A stretch of DNA of 64,000 bases from Variovorax jilinensis (GTDB taxonomy: Bacteria > Pseudomonadota > Gammaproteobacteria > Burkholderiales > Burkholderiaceae_C), in NCBI RefSeq assembly GCF_030316885.1, contig NZ_JASZYQ010000005.1:186001-250000 (forward strand), in the 5' to 3' direction. Of this stretch, positions 8,191 to 17,688 are shown one piece after another (position 1 is the stretch's first letter; each line of letters opens with the position of its first letter). Both the position numbers and the translations under genes were made by a program. The notes under the pieces are model-generated. The model worked only from the letters and a program-made list of their open reading frames with translations. It was not told where the DNA came from and ran no database searches.

Positions 8191-11100
8191 ATGAAATTCA
8201 CCGACATCTTCATCAAGCGGCCGGTGCTGGCCATGGTGGTGAGCCTGCTGCTGGTGGTGCTGGGCCTGCGTTCGCTGTTCGGGCTGCCGGTCAGCCAGTA
8301 CCCCAAGACCGAGAACGCGGTGGTCACGGTCACCACCACCTACTTCGGCGCCGATGCGCAGACCGTGGCCGGCTTCATCACGCAGCCGCTGGAGGCCGCG
8401 ATCGCACAGGCGCAGGGCATCGACTACATGTCGTCGACCAGCACCAGCGGCGTCTCGACCATCACCGCCACGCTGCGCCTGAACTACGAGGCCAACCGCG
8501 CGCTGACCGAGATCAACACGCAGGTCAACTCGGTCAAGAACCAGTTGCCGGTGCAGGCGCAGACGCCGGTGCTCACGGTTGCGACCGGCCAGACCACCGA
8601 CGCGATGTACCTCGGCTTCTACAGCGAGACGCTGCCGACCAACAACGTGACCGACTTCCTCGCCCGCGTGGTCAAGCCGCGGCTGGATTCGACACCGGGG
8701 GTGCAGACGGCCGAGCTGCTGGGCGCGCGCCAGTTCGCGCTGCGCGCCTGGCTCGACGCCGAGAAGATGGCCGCCCACGGCGTGACCGCGGCCGACGTGA
8801 GCGCCTCGCTGGCCGCCAACAACTACCTGGCCGCGCTCGGCGCGACCAAGGGCCAGATGGTCACGATTCCGCTGACCGGCGGCACCGACCTGCACACGGT
8901 GGACGAGTTCAAGAAGCTCGCGGTGAGGCAGAACGGCGACTCCATCGTGCGGCTGCAGGACGTCGCGACCGTCACGCTGGGTTCGGAGAACTACGACTTC
9001 AACGTCGCCTTCAGCGGCGTGCGCTCGGTGTTCGTCGGCATCAAGGTGGCGCCGGACGCCAACATCCTGCAAGTGGCGGAGCGCGTGCGCAAGGCCTTCC
9101 CCGAGATCCAGAGCCAGCTGCCGGCCGGCGTGGTGGGCGAGATCGTCTACGACTCGACCGACTTCATCAACACCTCGATCTTCGAGGTCGTCAAGACCCT
9201 GGTCGAGGCGCTGGTGATCGTCACGGTCGTGATCTTCCTGTTCCTCGGCAGCCTGCGCGCGGTGCTGGTGCCGGTGATCGCGATGCCGCTGTCGCTGATC
9301 GGCACCTTCTTCGTGATGCTGGCGCTCGGCTATTCGATCAACCTGCTCACGCTGCTGGCGCTGGTGCTCGCGATCGGCCTGGTGGTGGACGACGCGATCA
9401 TCGTGGTGGAGAACGTCGACCGCCACATGAAGGAAGGCAAGACGCCGATGGAAGCGTCGATCATCGCGGCGCGCGAACTCGGCAGCCCGATTCTCGCGAT
9501 GACCGTGGTGCTGATCGCGGTCTATGTCCCGATCGGCTTCCAGGGCGGCCTCACGGGCGCGCTGTTCACCGAGTTTGCGTTCACGCTGGCCGGCGCGGTC
9601 GCGGTGTCGGGCGTGGTCGCGCTCACGCTGTCGCCGATGATGTGCTCGCGCTTCTTCAGGCAGGAGCAGGACTCGGGCCGCTTCGCGATGGCGATCGACC
9701 GCGTCTTCGAGAAGGTGCGCCATGGCTACCACCGCACCCTGCACAGCCTGCTCGACACCCACATCGTGCTGATCGTGATGGGCGTGATCCTCATCGGGCT
9801 GCTGGTCGTGATGTTCAAGATGTCGAAGTCCGAACTCGCGCCCGAGGAGGACCAGGGCATCGTGCTCGGCCAGGTGGTGGGCCCTCCCACCGCCACCGCC
9901 GAGCAGATGCAGACCTACGCGCACCAGGCCTACGAGATCGCCAGGTCGCTGCCCGAGTACGACCAGATGTTCCAGATCACCGGCGTGCCGACGACCAACG
10001 CGGGCATCGGCGGCGTGCTGCTCAAGCCCTGGGACCAGCGCACGCGCAGCGCCAACGAGATCCAGAAGGAATTGCAGGCACGCTGGGGCGGGATCGCGGG
10101 CGCGCGCATCGCGGCCTTCCAGTTTCCGCCGCTGCCAGGGGCCTCGGGGCTGCCGGTGCAGTTCGTGATCACCACCACCGAGCCGTTCGAGAACCTCAAC
10201 ACCGTGGCGCAGCAGGTGCTCGAGAAGGCGCATGCGGCGAACCTCTTCTACTTCGCCGACACCGACCTCAAGATCGACAAGCCGCAGGTCACGGTGGAGT
10301 TCGACCGCGACAAGGTGGCCGCGCTCGGCATGACGATGCAGGACGTGGGCAACGCGCTCGGCGCCGCGCTCGGCGGCGGCTACGTCAACTACTTCTCGAT
10401 CGCGGGACGCTCGTACAAGGTGATCCCGCAGGTGCTGCAGGTCGACCGGCTCAATCCTTCCGAGGTGCTGAACTTCTACCTGCGGACGCCGAGCGGCAGC
10501 ATGATTCCCGCGAGCACGGTGGCGACGCTGAAGCACGAGGTGGTGCCGGAGTCGGTCACCCACTTCCAGCAGCTCAACTCGGTGACCATCTCCGGCGTGC
10601 CGGCGGGCTCGCAGGGCGACACGCTGGCCTTCCTGCGCAATGCGGTCTCGGAGGTGGCGCCCAGCGGCTATACGGCCGACTACGCGGGCCTGTCGCGCCA
10701 GTTCATGCAGGAGTCGGGCGGCTTCCTCGTCACCATGATGTTCGCGATCATCATCGTCTTCCTGGCCCTGGCTGCGCAGTTCGAGAGCTTCCGCGACCCG
10801 ATCGTGATCCTGGTGTCGGTGCCGCTGGCGCTGTTCGGCGCCATGACCTTCATCTTCCTCGGCTTCGCGAGCATGAACATCTACACCGAGGTCGGGCTCG
10901 TGACGCTGATGGGCCTCATCAGCAAGCACGGCATCCTGATCGTCGAGGTCGCGAACCAGCACCGCAAGCAGGGCATGAGCAAGCGCGACGCGATCGAGGA
11001 GGCGGCCGCGCTGCGGCTACGCCCGATTCTCATGACCACCGCGGCGATGGTGTTCGGCGTCGTGCCGCTCGTGATCGCCTCGGGGGCCGGTGCCGCGGGC

Positions 11101-11262
11101 CGGCATGCGATGGGCCTCGTGATCTTCACGGGCATGTCGATCGGCACGCTGTTCACGCTGTTCGTGGTGCCTGCCATGTACCTGCTGCTGGCCGGCGAGC
11201 ACGAGGCCGACCCGGAGGCCGAAGCCGCGGCGCGGGCCGAGGCGCAGCCGGCCGCTTCCTGA
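8191..11262 (+). CDS. RND multidrug efflux permease, HAE1 family
   Basis: 1023-residue inner-membrane proton/drug antiporter with 12 membrane helices and two large periplasmic loops. It starts with the typical FTDIFIKRPVLAMVVSLLLV, carries the paired proton-relay Asp residues in TM4 (GLVVDDAIIVVENVDRHMKEG), and has the second half motif GLISKHGILIVEVANQHRKQG before TM11. Length and layout match AcrB/MexI relatives. Substrates cannot be read from the sequence. No dedicated repressor gene is adjacent; the nearest regulator on the left is the two-component cluster, so control is unknown. Confidence 0.95.
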   Translation: MKFTDIFIKRPVLAMVVSLLLVVLGLRSLFGLPVSQYPKTENAVVTVTTTYFGADAQTVAGFITQPLEAAIAQAQGIDYMSSTSTSGVSTITATLRLNYEANRALTEINTQVNSVKNQLPVQAQTPVLTVATGQTTDAMYLGFYSETLPTNNVTDFLARVVKPRLDSTPGVQTAELLGARQFALRAWLDAEKMAAHGVTAADVSASLAANNYLAALGATKGQMVTIPLTGGTDLHTVDEFKKLAVRQNGDSIVRLQDVATVTLGSENYDFNVAFSGVRSVFVGIKVAPDANILQVAERVRKAFPEIQSQLPAGVVGEIVYDSTDFINTSIFEVVKTLVEALVIVTVVIFLFLGSLRAVLVPVIAMPLSLIGTFFVMLALGYSINLLTLLALVLAIGLVVDDAIIVVENVDRHMKEGKTPMEASIIAARELGSPILAMTVVLIAVYVPIGFQGGLTGALFTEFAFTLAGAVAVSGVVALTLSPMMCSRFFRQEQDSGRFAMAIDRVFEKVRHGYHRTLHSLLDTHIVLIVMGVILIGLLVVMFKMSKSELAPEEDQGIVLGQVVGPPTATAEQMQTYAHQAYEIARSLPEYDQMFQITGVPTTNAGIGGVLLKPWDQRTRSANEIQKELQARWGGIAGARIAAFQFPPLPGASGLPVQFVITTTEPFENLNTVAQQVLEKAHAANLFYFADTDLKIDKPQVTVEFDRDKVAALGMTMQDVGNALGAALGGGYVNYFSIAGRSYKVIPQVLQVDRLNPSEVLNFYLRTPSGSMIPASTVATLKHEVVPESVTHFQQLNSVTISGVPAGSQGDTLAFLRNAVSEVAPSGYTADYAGLSRQFMQESGGFLVTMMFAIIIVFLALAAQFESFRDPIVILVSVPLALFGAMTFIFLGFASMNIYTEVGLVTLMGLISKHGILIVEVANQHRKQGMSKRDAIEEAAALRLRPILMTTAAMVFGVVPLVIASGAGAAGRHAMGLVIFTGMSIGTLFTLFVVPAMYLLLAGEHEADPEAEAAARAEAQPAAS

Positions 11263-11302
11263 CTACCACCACCACACGCTCAATGATGAAAACGAGTCGC
11301 CG

Positions 11303-13012
11303 ATGTCGCACAAGCCTCCAGGGCTGATCTACGGCGTCGACGAGACGCCGCCACTTGGCGTCAACATCCTCAGCGGCCTCCAGCACGTGGGGCTGATGTC
11401 GATCTACCTGGTCTATCCGGTGGTCATTGCGCACGCCGCCGGGCTCGGCCCGGAGCTGGCGGCGGCGATGGTCAGCGCGACGCTGATCGCGCTGGCCATC
11501 GGCACCGTGCTGCAGGTGGTCAGGATCGGGCCGATCGGCTCGGGCTTCCTGTGCCAGCCGACCTCGAGCGTGGTCTACATGGTGCCCTCGCTGGTCGCGG
11601 CCCATGCGGGTGTGCTCTCGGCCGTGTTCGGCATGACGATCCTGGCGGGCCTGTTCGAGATGGCGCTGTCGCGCGTGCTGCCACGCCTGCGCGCGCTGTT
11701 CACGCCCGAGATCACCGGGCTGGTGGTGCTGCTGGCCGGCATCTCGGTCGGCGTGGTCGGGCTGCGCACGGCGCTCGATCCGCTGCACACCGGCAATGCG
11801 CCGGCCGAGGCCGACCTGATGCTCGGCATCGGCACGCTCGGGCTCATGGTGGCGCTCAATGTCTGGGGCAAGGGCTCGCTGCGCCTGTTCAGCGTGCTGA
11901 TCGGGCTCACCGTCGGCTGCCTCGCAGGCTGGCTGCTGGGCCGGATCGACGCGCACGAGCAGCACCTGCTGGCGGTCGCGCCGCTGGTTGCGCTGCCGGC
12001 GCTCGGCTACGTGTCCTGGTCCTTCGAGGCCAGCCTGATTCCGACCTTCCTGGTGGCTTCGCTGGCGGCGGTGCTCAAGGTGATCGGCAACGTCACCACC
12101 TCGCAGAAGGCCAACGATGCCGGCTGGGTGCGCGCGGACATGGGATCGATCGGTCGGGGCGTGCTGGCCGACGGCCTGGGATCGGTCATGGCCGGCGTGG
12201 TCGGCGCGCCCGGCATCAATTCGTCGACCAGCGCAGTCGGCCTCGCGACCGCGACCGGGGTCGCGAGCCGGCGCATCGGCTGGTCGATCGCCGTGATCCT
12301 GCTGCTGTTCGCCTTCGTGCCCAAGCTCGGGCTGCTGTTCAACCTGATCCCGCGGCCGGTGCTGGGTGCGGCGCTGGTGTTCTCGTCGACCTTCATCGTG
12401 ATCAACGGCCTGGTGATCATGACCTCGCGCCTGCTCGATTCGCGCAAGACGCTGGTCATCGGCCTGGCGATCGTGTTCGGGCTGGCGGTCGAGATCTTCC
12501 CCGGCCTGCTGGTCGTGCTGCCGCCCGCGATGCGGCCGTCGTTCGGCAATTCGCTGGTCTTCGGCACCCTGCTCGGGCTCGGGCTGAACCTGCTGTTCCG
12601 CATCGGCATCCGGCGCAGCCGGACGATGACGGTGACGCCCGGCGTGACCGGGCCCGATGCGCTCGAGCTGTTCCTCGAGGAGCAGGGCGCCGCCTGGGGT
12701 GCCCGCGCCGACGTCATCGAGCGCGCCAAGTTCAATCTCGTGCAGTCGATCGAGACCATCATCTCGAGCGGCGTCGCCACCGGGCCGCTGGAGGTCGAGG
12801 CGGCCTTCGACGAGTTCAACCTCGATCTCCGCGTGTCCTACGCGGGCGAGGCACTCGAGCTCCCCGAAGCCCGTCCCTCCGTCGAGGAAATCATCGAATC
12901 CGAGGATGGCGAGCGCAAGCTCGCGGGCTTCCTGCTTCGGCGCTTCGCGGACCGCGTGACTTCACGCCGCAACGGCGATCGCTCGACCATCGGCTTTCAC
13001 TTCGATCATTGA
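11303..13012 (+). CDS. NCS2 uracil/xanthine-type permease fused to a degenerate RsbW/GHKL-like domain
   Basis: 569 residues. The first ~440 form a nucleobase:cation symporter-2 with about 14 hydrophobic segments and the hallmark region GINSSTSAVGLATATGV followed by ASR, which in this family forms part of the substrate site; purine or pyrimidine uptake is expected. The last ~120 residues are soluble and unlike normal NCS2 proteins. They resemble an RsbW/HATPase fold: a helix in the N-box position (ERAKFNLVQSIETII), a strand-turn (FNLDLRVSYAGEALELP) where the DxGxG loop would be, and a closing helix-strand LLRRFADRVTSRRNGDRST. The catalytic Asn and Asp are not conserved, so it may be a regulatory rather than kinase domain. 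The domain call is inference from pattern. Confidence 0.8.
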   Translation: MSHKPPGLIYGVDETPPLGVNILSGLQHVGLMSIYLVYPVVIAHAAGLGPELAAAMVSATLIALAIGTVLQVVRIGPIGSGFLCQPTSSVVYMVPSLVAAHAGVLSAVFGMTILAGLFEMALSRVLPRLRALFTPEITGLVVLLAGISVGVVGLRTALDPLHTGNAPAEADLMLGIGTLGLMVALNVWGKGSLRLFSVLIGLTVGCLAGWLLGRIDAHEQHLLAVAPLVALPALGYVSWSFEASLIPTFLVASLAAVLKVIGNVTTSQKANDAGWVRADMGSIGRGVLADGLGSVMAGVVGAPGINSSTSAVGLATATGVASRRIGWSIAVILLLFAFVPKLGLLFNLIPRPVLGAALVFSSTFIVINGLVIMTSRLLDSRKTLVIGLAIVFGLAVEIFPGLLVVLPPAMRPSFGNSLVFGTLLGLGLNLLFRIGIRRSRTMTVTPGVTGPDALELFLEEQGAAWGARADVIERAKFNLVQSIETIISSGVATGPLEVEAAFDEFNLDLRVSYAGEALELPEARPSVEEIIESEDGERKLAGFLLRRFADRVTSRRNGDRSTIGFHFDH

Positions 13013-13193
13013 GGCGTCGCGGCCCGGCTCGGACGCGGCAAGCGCCCCTCGCATGCAGCGCCGGTCGGCGCGTCGATTTCGATACGCCCAAATAAGTCAC
13101 GACATCGTTCGTTTGTCGAGGCGTCTCGGCACGTTTTTGGTGCACATCTGGCTACATTCGTCTGGTTAATACACAGCAACGACTATTTTCCAG

Positions 13194-14183
13194 ATGAACT
13201 GCCCCTCTCCTGCCGCCGATTCGAAGAACAAGACGCTGATGACGATCGCCGCGACGGCCGCGCTCCTCTCGCTGGCCGCCTGCGGTGGCGGCGGGGGTGG
13301 CGGCGGCTTCCTCCCGGTGGCCTCAGCGCCGGCACCCGCCGCCGCGCCAGCGCCCGCAGCGCCTGCGGCCCCTGCTCCGGCACCCGAACCCGTGGCGGTC
13401 GCCCCGGCGCCGGCGCCGGAGCCCGCGCCGGTTCCCGGCATCTGCGACCGCACCGGCACGGCCCTGCCGGCCTGCTCGGTCGATTTCTCGGACAACCACG
13501 CGCGCACGACGGTCGTGAAGGACAAGGAGAACGGTGTCGACGTCGACGTGATCCAGTTGCAGGCAGATCGTGGGACGCTCGTCAAATCGATCTATGAGGG
13601 CCACAACAATGGCGGCGCGGGCGACAAGGCCGTCTATGGCCTGAGCTTCCTGCACAAGGTCAGGCTCGCGGACTTCAAGGGCATCAGCTTCAAGCTGAAG
13701 TTCGACGCGCCGGGCACCACCACAACCGACGCCTACGTCACCTACACCGTGAGCAAGCAATGCGACGGCGCAGGATGGCTCAACCTGATCACCTCGACCG
13801 CGGACATGAAGCCTTCGGTGGCCGACGCGGACGGCTACGTCACCTACACCGCGGCCAGGGACGAAGCCAACTGGGCGCGTTCGGGCGGCAAGAAGGAGGA
13901 GTACGTCGACAACACCGATCCGCTGAATCCGGTCACCGAGGTCCTGCTCGCGAGCGGCTACGGCGTCGACAGCCCGAACCCGAGCTCTCTCGAGAAGCTG
14001 CTCACCCGCTATCCCGAGGCCTGCATCTACAACTTCCGCAATCCGGATGCCGCCGGCATCAAGGACGCCGATGGCGTCGCGACCACCCCGGCCGTGGATT
14101 TCAATCTGAGCGACACCAAGAATGCCGTGGCCAAGCGCTACTGGCTCAAGGACATCCAGGTCAACGGACAGAAGGTGTTCTGA
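13194..14183 (+). CDS. Lipoprotein of unknown function with Gly tract and Ala/Pro linker
   Basis: 329 residues. A signal with lipobox LSLAAC (Cys30) is followed at once by a run of eight Gly and an Ala/Pro/Glu-rich spacer to about residue 80, then a ~245-residue globular domain containing the pairs TGTALPAC and YTVSKQCDGAGW, consistent with disulfides outside the cytoplasm. Charged n-region residues (SKNK) precede the hydrophobic core; an internal ATG (MTIAATAALL) could be the real start. The Gly tract and linker are common in Burkholderiales surface lipoproteins. I do not recognise the globular domain. It stands alone between the permease and sulfatase genes with its own 181-base upstream region. 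Confidence 0.6.
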   Translation: MNCPSPAADSKNKTLMTIAATAALLSLAACGGGGGGGGFLPVASAPAPAAAPAPAAPAAPAPAPEPVAVAPAPAPEPAPVPGICDRTGTALPACSVDFSDNHARTTVVKDKENGVDVDVIQLQADRGTLVKSIYEGHNNGGAGDKAVYGLSFLHKVRLADFKGISFKLKFDAPGTTTTDAYVTYTVSKQCDGAGWLNLITSTADMKPSVADADGYVTYTAARDEANWARSGGKKEEYVDNTDPLNPVTEVLLASGYGVDSPNPSSLEKLLTRYPEACIYNFRNPDAAGIKDADGVATTPAVDFNLSDTKNAVAKRYWLKDIQVNGQKVF

Positions 14184-14592
14184 GCGGGGCGCTCCGGCGG
14201 GTCTCCGACGGGCCCTGAGCGCCTTCACGATCGGCCACCCGGCCGACATGCACGTGCCGATCGCGGGCGTGCGAGCGGTTGCTGATGATGCTGCTGATGC
14301 TGCGGCCCGGGGACTCTTCAGCTCACGCACACGGATGCGCGCGATCGCGGCCGCGATCAAAGGCAGGCCGCTTCATTCCAAGACAGCGGATAGAACCGAT
14401 CACTCATGCGGCAGGGCGTGAGTGCCTCCCGACCACCAACCTCGACGACCGCCGCTGCTTGCCATTGAGCAACAGGGGCTGCGTCATCGAGCGCATGCCG
14501 TCATGTCATGATCCCTTGCGGCAACACCGCGTCGCGCGCAGTTGCCGATCACGTGGCCCCACAGGCCGAACCTGATATCTGAAGGAGAACTC
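14184..14592. other. Intergenic region before the arylsulfatase
   Basis: 409 bases without a convincing gene. It begins with a loose inverted repeat (GGCGCTC at 14188-14194, GAGCGCC at 14217-14223) with no T tract, so terminator function is doubtful. A short GCTGATGATGCTGCTGATGCTG stretch near 14280 is imperfect trinucleotide repetition. A good Shine-Dalgarno for the next gene is at 14581-14587. No promoter could be assigned. Confidence 0.4.
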
Positions 14593-16221
14593 ATGGCAAG
14601 CAAGACGGAAAAGGCAAGGACCACCAACGGCAAGGGGGGCGCGGACGGTGCGAAGCCGAACATCCTGGTCATCTGGGGAGACGACATCGGCGTCACGAAC
14701 ATCAGCGCCTACAGCGACGGCATCATGGGCTACGAGACGCCGCATATCGACCGCATCGCGAACGAGGGCGTCCGCTTCCTGCACTACTACGGCGAACAGA
14801 GCTGCACGGCGGGCCGCGCGGCCTTCATCACCGGTCAGCACGGCCTGCGCAGCGGCATGACGAAGGTCGGCTTTCCGGGCGCTCCGATGGGCATGAGCCA
14901 GCTCGATCCCTCCATCGGCGGCCTGCTCAAGAACCTCGGCTACGCCACCGGCCAGTTCGGCAAGAACCACGTGGGCGACCGCAACGAGAGCCTTCCGACC
15001 GTGAACGGCTTCGATGAATTCTTCGGCAACCTCTACCACCTCAACGCCGAGGAAGAGCCCGAGCTGCCCGACTATCCGAAGGACCCTTCCTATCGTGCCA
15101 AGTTCGGTCCGCGCGGCGTCCTCAAGTGCAAGGCCTCGGACAAGGACGACGCGACCGTCGACCCGCGTTTCGGCCGCATCGGCAAGCAGACCATCGAGGA
15201 CACCGGCCCGCTGACCAAGAAGCGCATGGAGACGGTCGACGACGAGACTTCGGCCGCTGCGATCGATTTCATGAAGCGCCAGAACAGCGAGGGCAAGCCC
15301 TTCTTCTGCTGGTTCAACGCCACCCGCATGCACCTGCGCACGCACGTGCGCGATGGCCATCGCGGCCGCTACGAGCACGGCGACAGCGAATACCTCGACG
15401 GCATGATGGAGCATGACGACACGGTCGGCACCCTGCTCGACACGCTCGACGAACTCGGCATCGCCGACGACACCATCGTCGTCTACTCGTCCGACAACGG
15501 GCCGCACATGAACTCGTGGCCCGACGGCGCCATGACGCACTTCCGCTCCGAGAAGAACACCAACTGGGAAGGCGCCTTCCGCGTGCCCTGCGTCGTGCGC
15601 TATCCGAAGGTGATCGCGCCCGGTACCGTCACGAACGGGGTCATGGGCCACAACGACTGGATTCCGACGCTGTGTGCCTTCGCGGGCGAACCCGACATCG
15701 TCGCCAAGCTCAAGAAGGGCTACAAGGCCAACGGCAAGGACTACAAGGTCTGCCTCGACGGCTACGACCAGTCGGACTTCCTGCGCAAGGTGAAAGGCAA
15801 GGCAGGGTCCAAGGGTGCATTGAAGAGCGCACGCGACCTGTTCTTCTACACCGACGACGACGGCCTGCTGGTCGCGATCCGGCAGGGCGACTACAAGTAT
15901 GTCTGCGCCGAGCAGCGCATGCAGGGCACCCTGGGGGTCTGGGCCGAGCCTTTCACCGAGCTGCGCCTGCAGAAGATCTTCAACCTGTTTCAGGATCCTT
16001 TCGAGCGCGCCGACATCACCTCGAACACCTTCTGGGACTGGCAGCTCAACCACATCGGCCAGGTCTACGGGCTGATGGAGAAAGTCTTCGAGTTCGCCGA
16101 GACCTTCAAGGAATTCCCGCCGCGCTCGTTCCCGCCCAGCTTCAACCCGGCGACCGTGCTCGAGCAGACCATGGCATCGATCCGGCAGCGCATGGAATCC
16201 GAGGCTCGAAAGGGCAAGTAG
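14593..16221 (+). CDS. Arylsulfatase (formylglycine-dependent, type I)
   Basis: 542-residue alkaline-phosphatase-superfamily hydrolase of sulfate esters. Active-site features: metal-binding WGDDIG (Asp30, Asp31), the modification motif QSCTAGR with Cys71 and Arg75 (a C-x-A-x-R variant of C-x-P-x-R that formylglycine-generating enzyme converts), GKNHVGD in the middle, and the metal ligand pair SSDNGPH. No signal peptide is present, so it is probably cytoplasmic. I chose ATG 14593 because GAAGGAG lies 5 bases upstream; an earlier in-frame ATG at 14542 lacks such a site. No formylglycine-generating enzyme or sulfate transporter is adjacent. The physiological substrate is unknown. Confidence 0.88.
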   Translation: MASKTEKARTTNGKGGADGAKPNILVIWGDDIGVTNISAYSDGIMGYETPHIDRIANEGVRFLHYYGEQSCTAGRAAFITGQHGLRSGMTKVGFPGAPMGMSQLDPSIGGLLKNLGYATGQFGKNHVGDRNESLPTVNGFDEFFGNLYHLNAEEEPELPDYPKDPSYRAKFGPRGVLKCKASDKDDATVDPRFGRIGKQTIEDTGPLTKKRMETVDDETSAAAIDFMKRQNSEGKPFFCWFNATRMHLRTHVRDGHRGRYEHGDSEYLDGMMEHDDTVGTLLDTLDELGIADDTIVVYSSDNGPHMNSWPDGAMTHFRSEKNTNWEGAFRVPCVVRYPKVIAPGTVTNGVMGHNDWIPTLCAFAGEPDIVAKLKKGYKANGKDYKVCLDGYDQSDFLRKVKGKAGSKGALKSARDLFFYTDDDGLLVAIRQGDYKYVCAEQRMQGTLGVWAEPFTELRLQKIFNLFQDPFERADITSNTFWDWQLNHIGQVYGLMEKVFEFAETFKEFPPRSFPPSFNPATVLEQTMASIRQRMESEARKGK

Positions 16222-16357
16222 CACCTCGGCGCGCTCGTTGCATCAAAGGGCAATTGGGGCCTTGCGAAGAGCGCGCCAGTCTGCAATCGCCATGTGCTCG
16301 CAGGTCGCGGATATGCTGCGCGACGGTTCAACAATTGTCAGCAGTGAAGGTCGCGAC

Positions 16358-17605
16358 ATGATCGATCCTCGGGTCCGTTCGATGCTGGCGCTGGGCGCGC
16401 CGGCCATTCTGGTTGGCATCGCTGCAGCCCTGATCCTGTTGGTGGTGGTGCTGGCGGCGAACCTCCTCCAGCACTTCCTCTGGCAGTCCTTGCCGTCCCT
16501 GATGGGCGCGACAGCCAACACGTGGTGGTGGATCCTTGGCGTCATGACGTTCACCGGCCTTGCCGTAGGTTTGGTGGTGCGCTACGTACCGGGGCATGCG
16601 GGACCGGACCCCGCAACCGTATCGCTGTTCGGCGCACCGACGGCGATCGGCATCTTGCCGAGCCTGGCGCTGGCGCTGATCCTGGCATTGGCCGGCGGCG
16701 TCAGCCTCGGGCCGGAGAACCCGATCATCGCCATCATCGTCGGCCTCACCGTGGCCATCGGTGCCAGGCTGATGCCGCGCGTTGCCGCGAAGGGCTGGGT
16801 GATGTTGGCCGCGGCGGGCACGATCGGTGCGATGTTCGGCACGCCTGTGGCCGCAGCGTTGCTTTTCTCGGAGATGGTCGGCGGCGACAAGGACACGCCG
16901 ATCTGGGATTCGCTCTTTGCCCCGCTGGTTGCCGCAGGAGCCGGCGCACTGACCATGTCGCAGTTCGAGGAAATGGACTTCTCGCTGCCGATCGATCCCT
17001 ACCTGCATCCCACGCTCGGCGACATCGGGCTGGGAATGCTCGTGGCATTGGCGGCCATCGCCATCGGCATGGCGGCCGTGTGGCTGTTTCCTCGCATGCA
17101 TCGACTCTTCAATGCCATAGGACATCCCGTCCTGATATTGACGCTCGGTGGATTCCTGCTGGGTCTGCTGGGCATATGGGGCGGGCCCATCACGATGTTC
17201 AAGGGCTTGGCCGAGATGAAGACACTGGCGAATTCCGCCGGGCAGCTCAGTGCCTCGACACTTGCGGTCATCGTCGTCATCAAGCTCGTGGCCGTGCTGA
17301 TCTCGGCGACCTGTGGCTTCAGGGGAGGACGCATCTTTCCGATGGTCTTCGTCGGCGTTGCCTTCGGGCTGTTCGTGCACCAGCTCTTCCCGGCGGTACC
17401 GATGGCACTGGCGATCGCCTGCTCGGTGCTCGGCTTCACGCTCGTGGTCACCCGCGACGGCTGGCTCAGTCTCTTCATGGGCGCGATCATGATTCCGGGG
17501 ATCGAACTCCTTCCGCTGCTGTGCGTCGTGATCCTGCCTGCCTGGCTCGTCCTCGCAGGCCGGTCCGAGATGCTGATCAAGGAAACCGGCGCCGGCAAGA
17601 CCTGA
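16358..17605 (+). CDS. ClC-family ion channel/transporter, YfeO-like
   Basis: 415-residue membrane protein with about 11 hydrophobic segments. The motif GGVSLGPENP (about residue 110) corresponds to the ClC anion filter with its gating Glu (GxxxGPE), and CGFRGGRIFPMVFVG matches the second signature (GxxGGxFxP in classical members). Length equals E. coli YfeO (418). An upstream in-frame ATG at 16238 would add 40 polar residues; ATG 16358, preceded by GAAGG at 16346-16350, fits the family better. Expected to pass chloride or fluoride-like anions. It follows arylsulfatase on the same strand after 136 bases; any functional link is unproven. Confidence 0.82.
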   Translation: MIDPRVRSMLALGAPAILVGIAAALILLVVVLAANLLQHFLWQSLPSLMGATANTWWWILGVMTFTGLAVGLVVRYVPGHAGPDPATVSLFGAPTAIGILPSLALALILALAGGVSLGPENPIIAIIVGLTVAIGARLMPRVAAKGWVMLAAAGTIGAMFGTPVAAALLFSEMVGGDKDTPIWDSLFAPLVAAGAGALTMSQFEEMDFSLPIDPYLHPTLGDIGLGMLVALAAIAIGMAAVWLFPRMHRLFNAIGHPVLILTLGGFLLGLLGIWGGPITMFKGLAEMKTLANSAGQLSASTLAVIVVIKLVAVLISATCGFRGGRIFPMVFVGVAFGLFVHQLFPAVPMALAIACSVLGFTLVVTRDGWLSLFMGAIMIPGIELLPLLCVVILPAWLVLAGRSEMLIKETGAGKT

Positions 17606-17688
17606 GGAAGCCCGAATGAGCCTGGGAGTGCACGGGTCACCGTCCTTCGCGCAGTTGGAGAGACTGGCCTCGAGCGCGCCGACTCGCC

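Noticed and set aside
5377..10962. A 1861-codon open frame on the minus strand opposite the RND genes.
   Set aside because: It is antisense to three well-recognised genes, has repetitive His/Arg/Asp/Gly-rich translation with no domain, and is the usual by-product of high G+C third positions.
14188..14223. Inverted repeat after the 13194-14183 gene as an intrinsic terminator.
   Set aside because: The arms are only seven bases, the loop is long and no T run follows.
14279..14301. GCTGATGATGCTGCTGATGCTGC-like stretch as a functional trinucleotide repeat.
   Set aside because: Imperfect, very short and outside any convincing gene.
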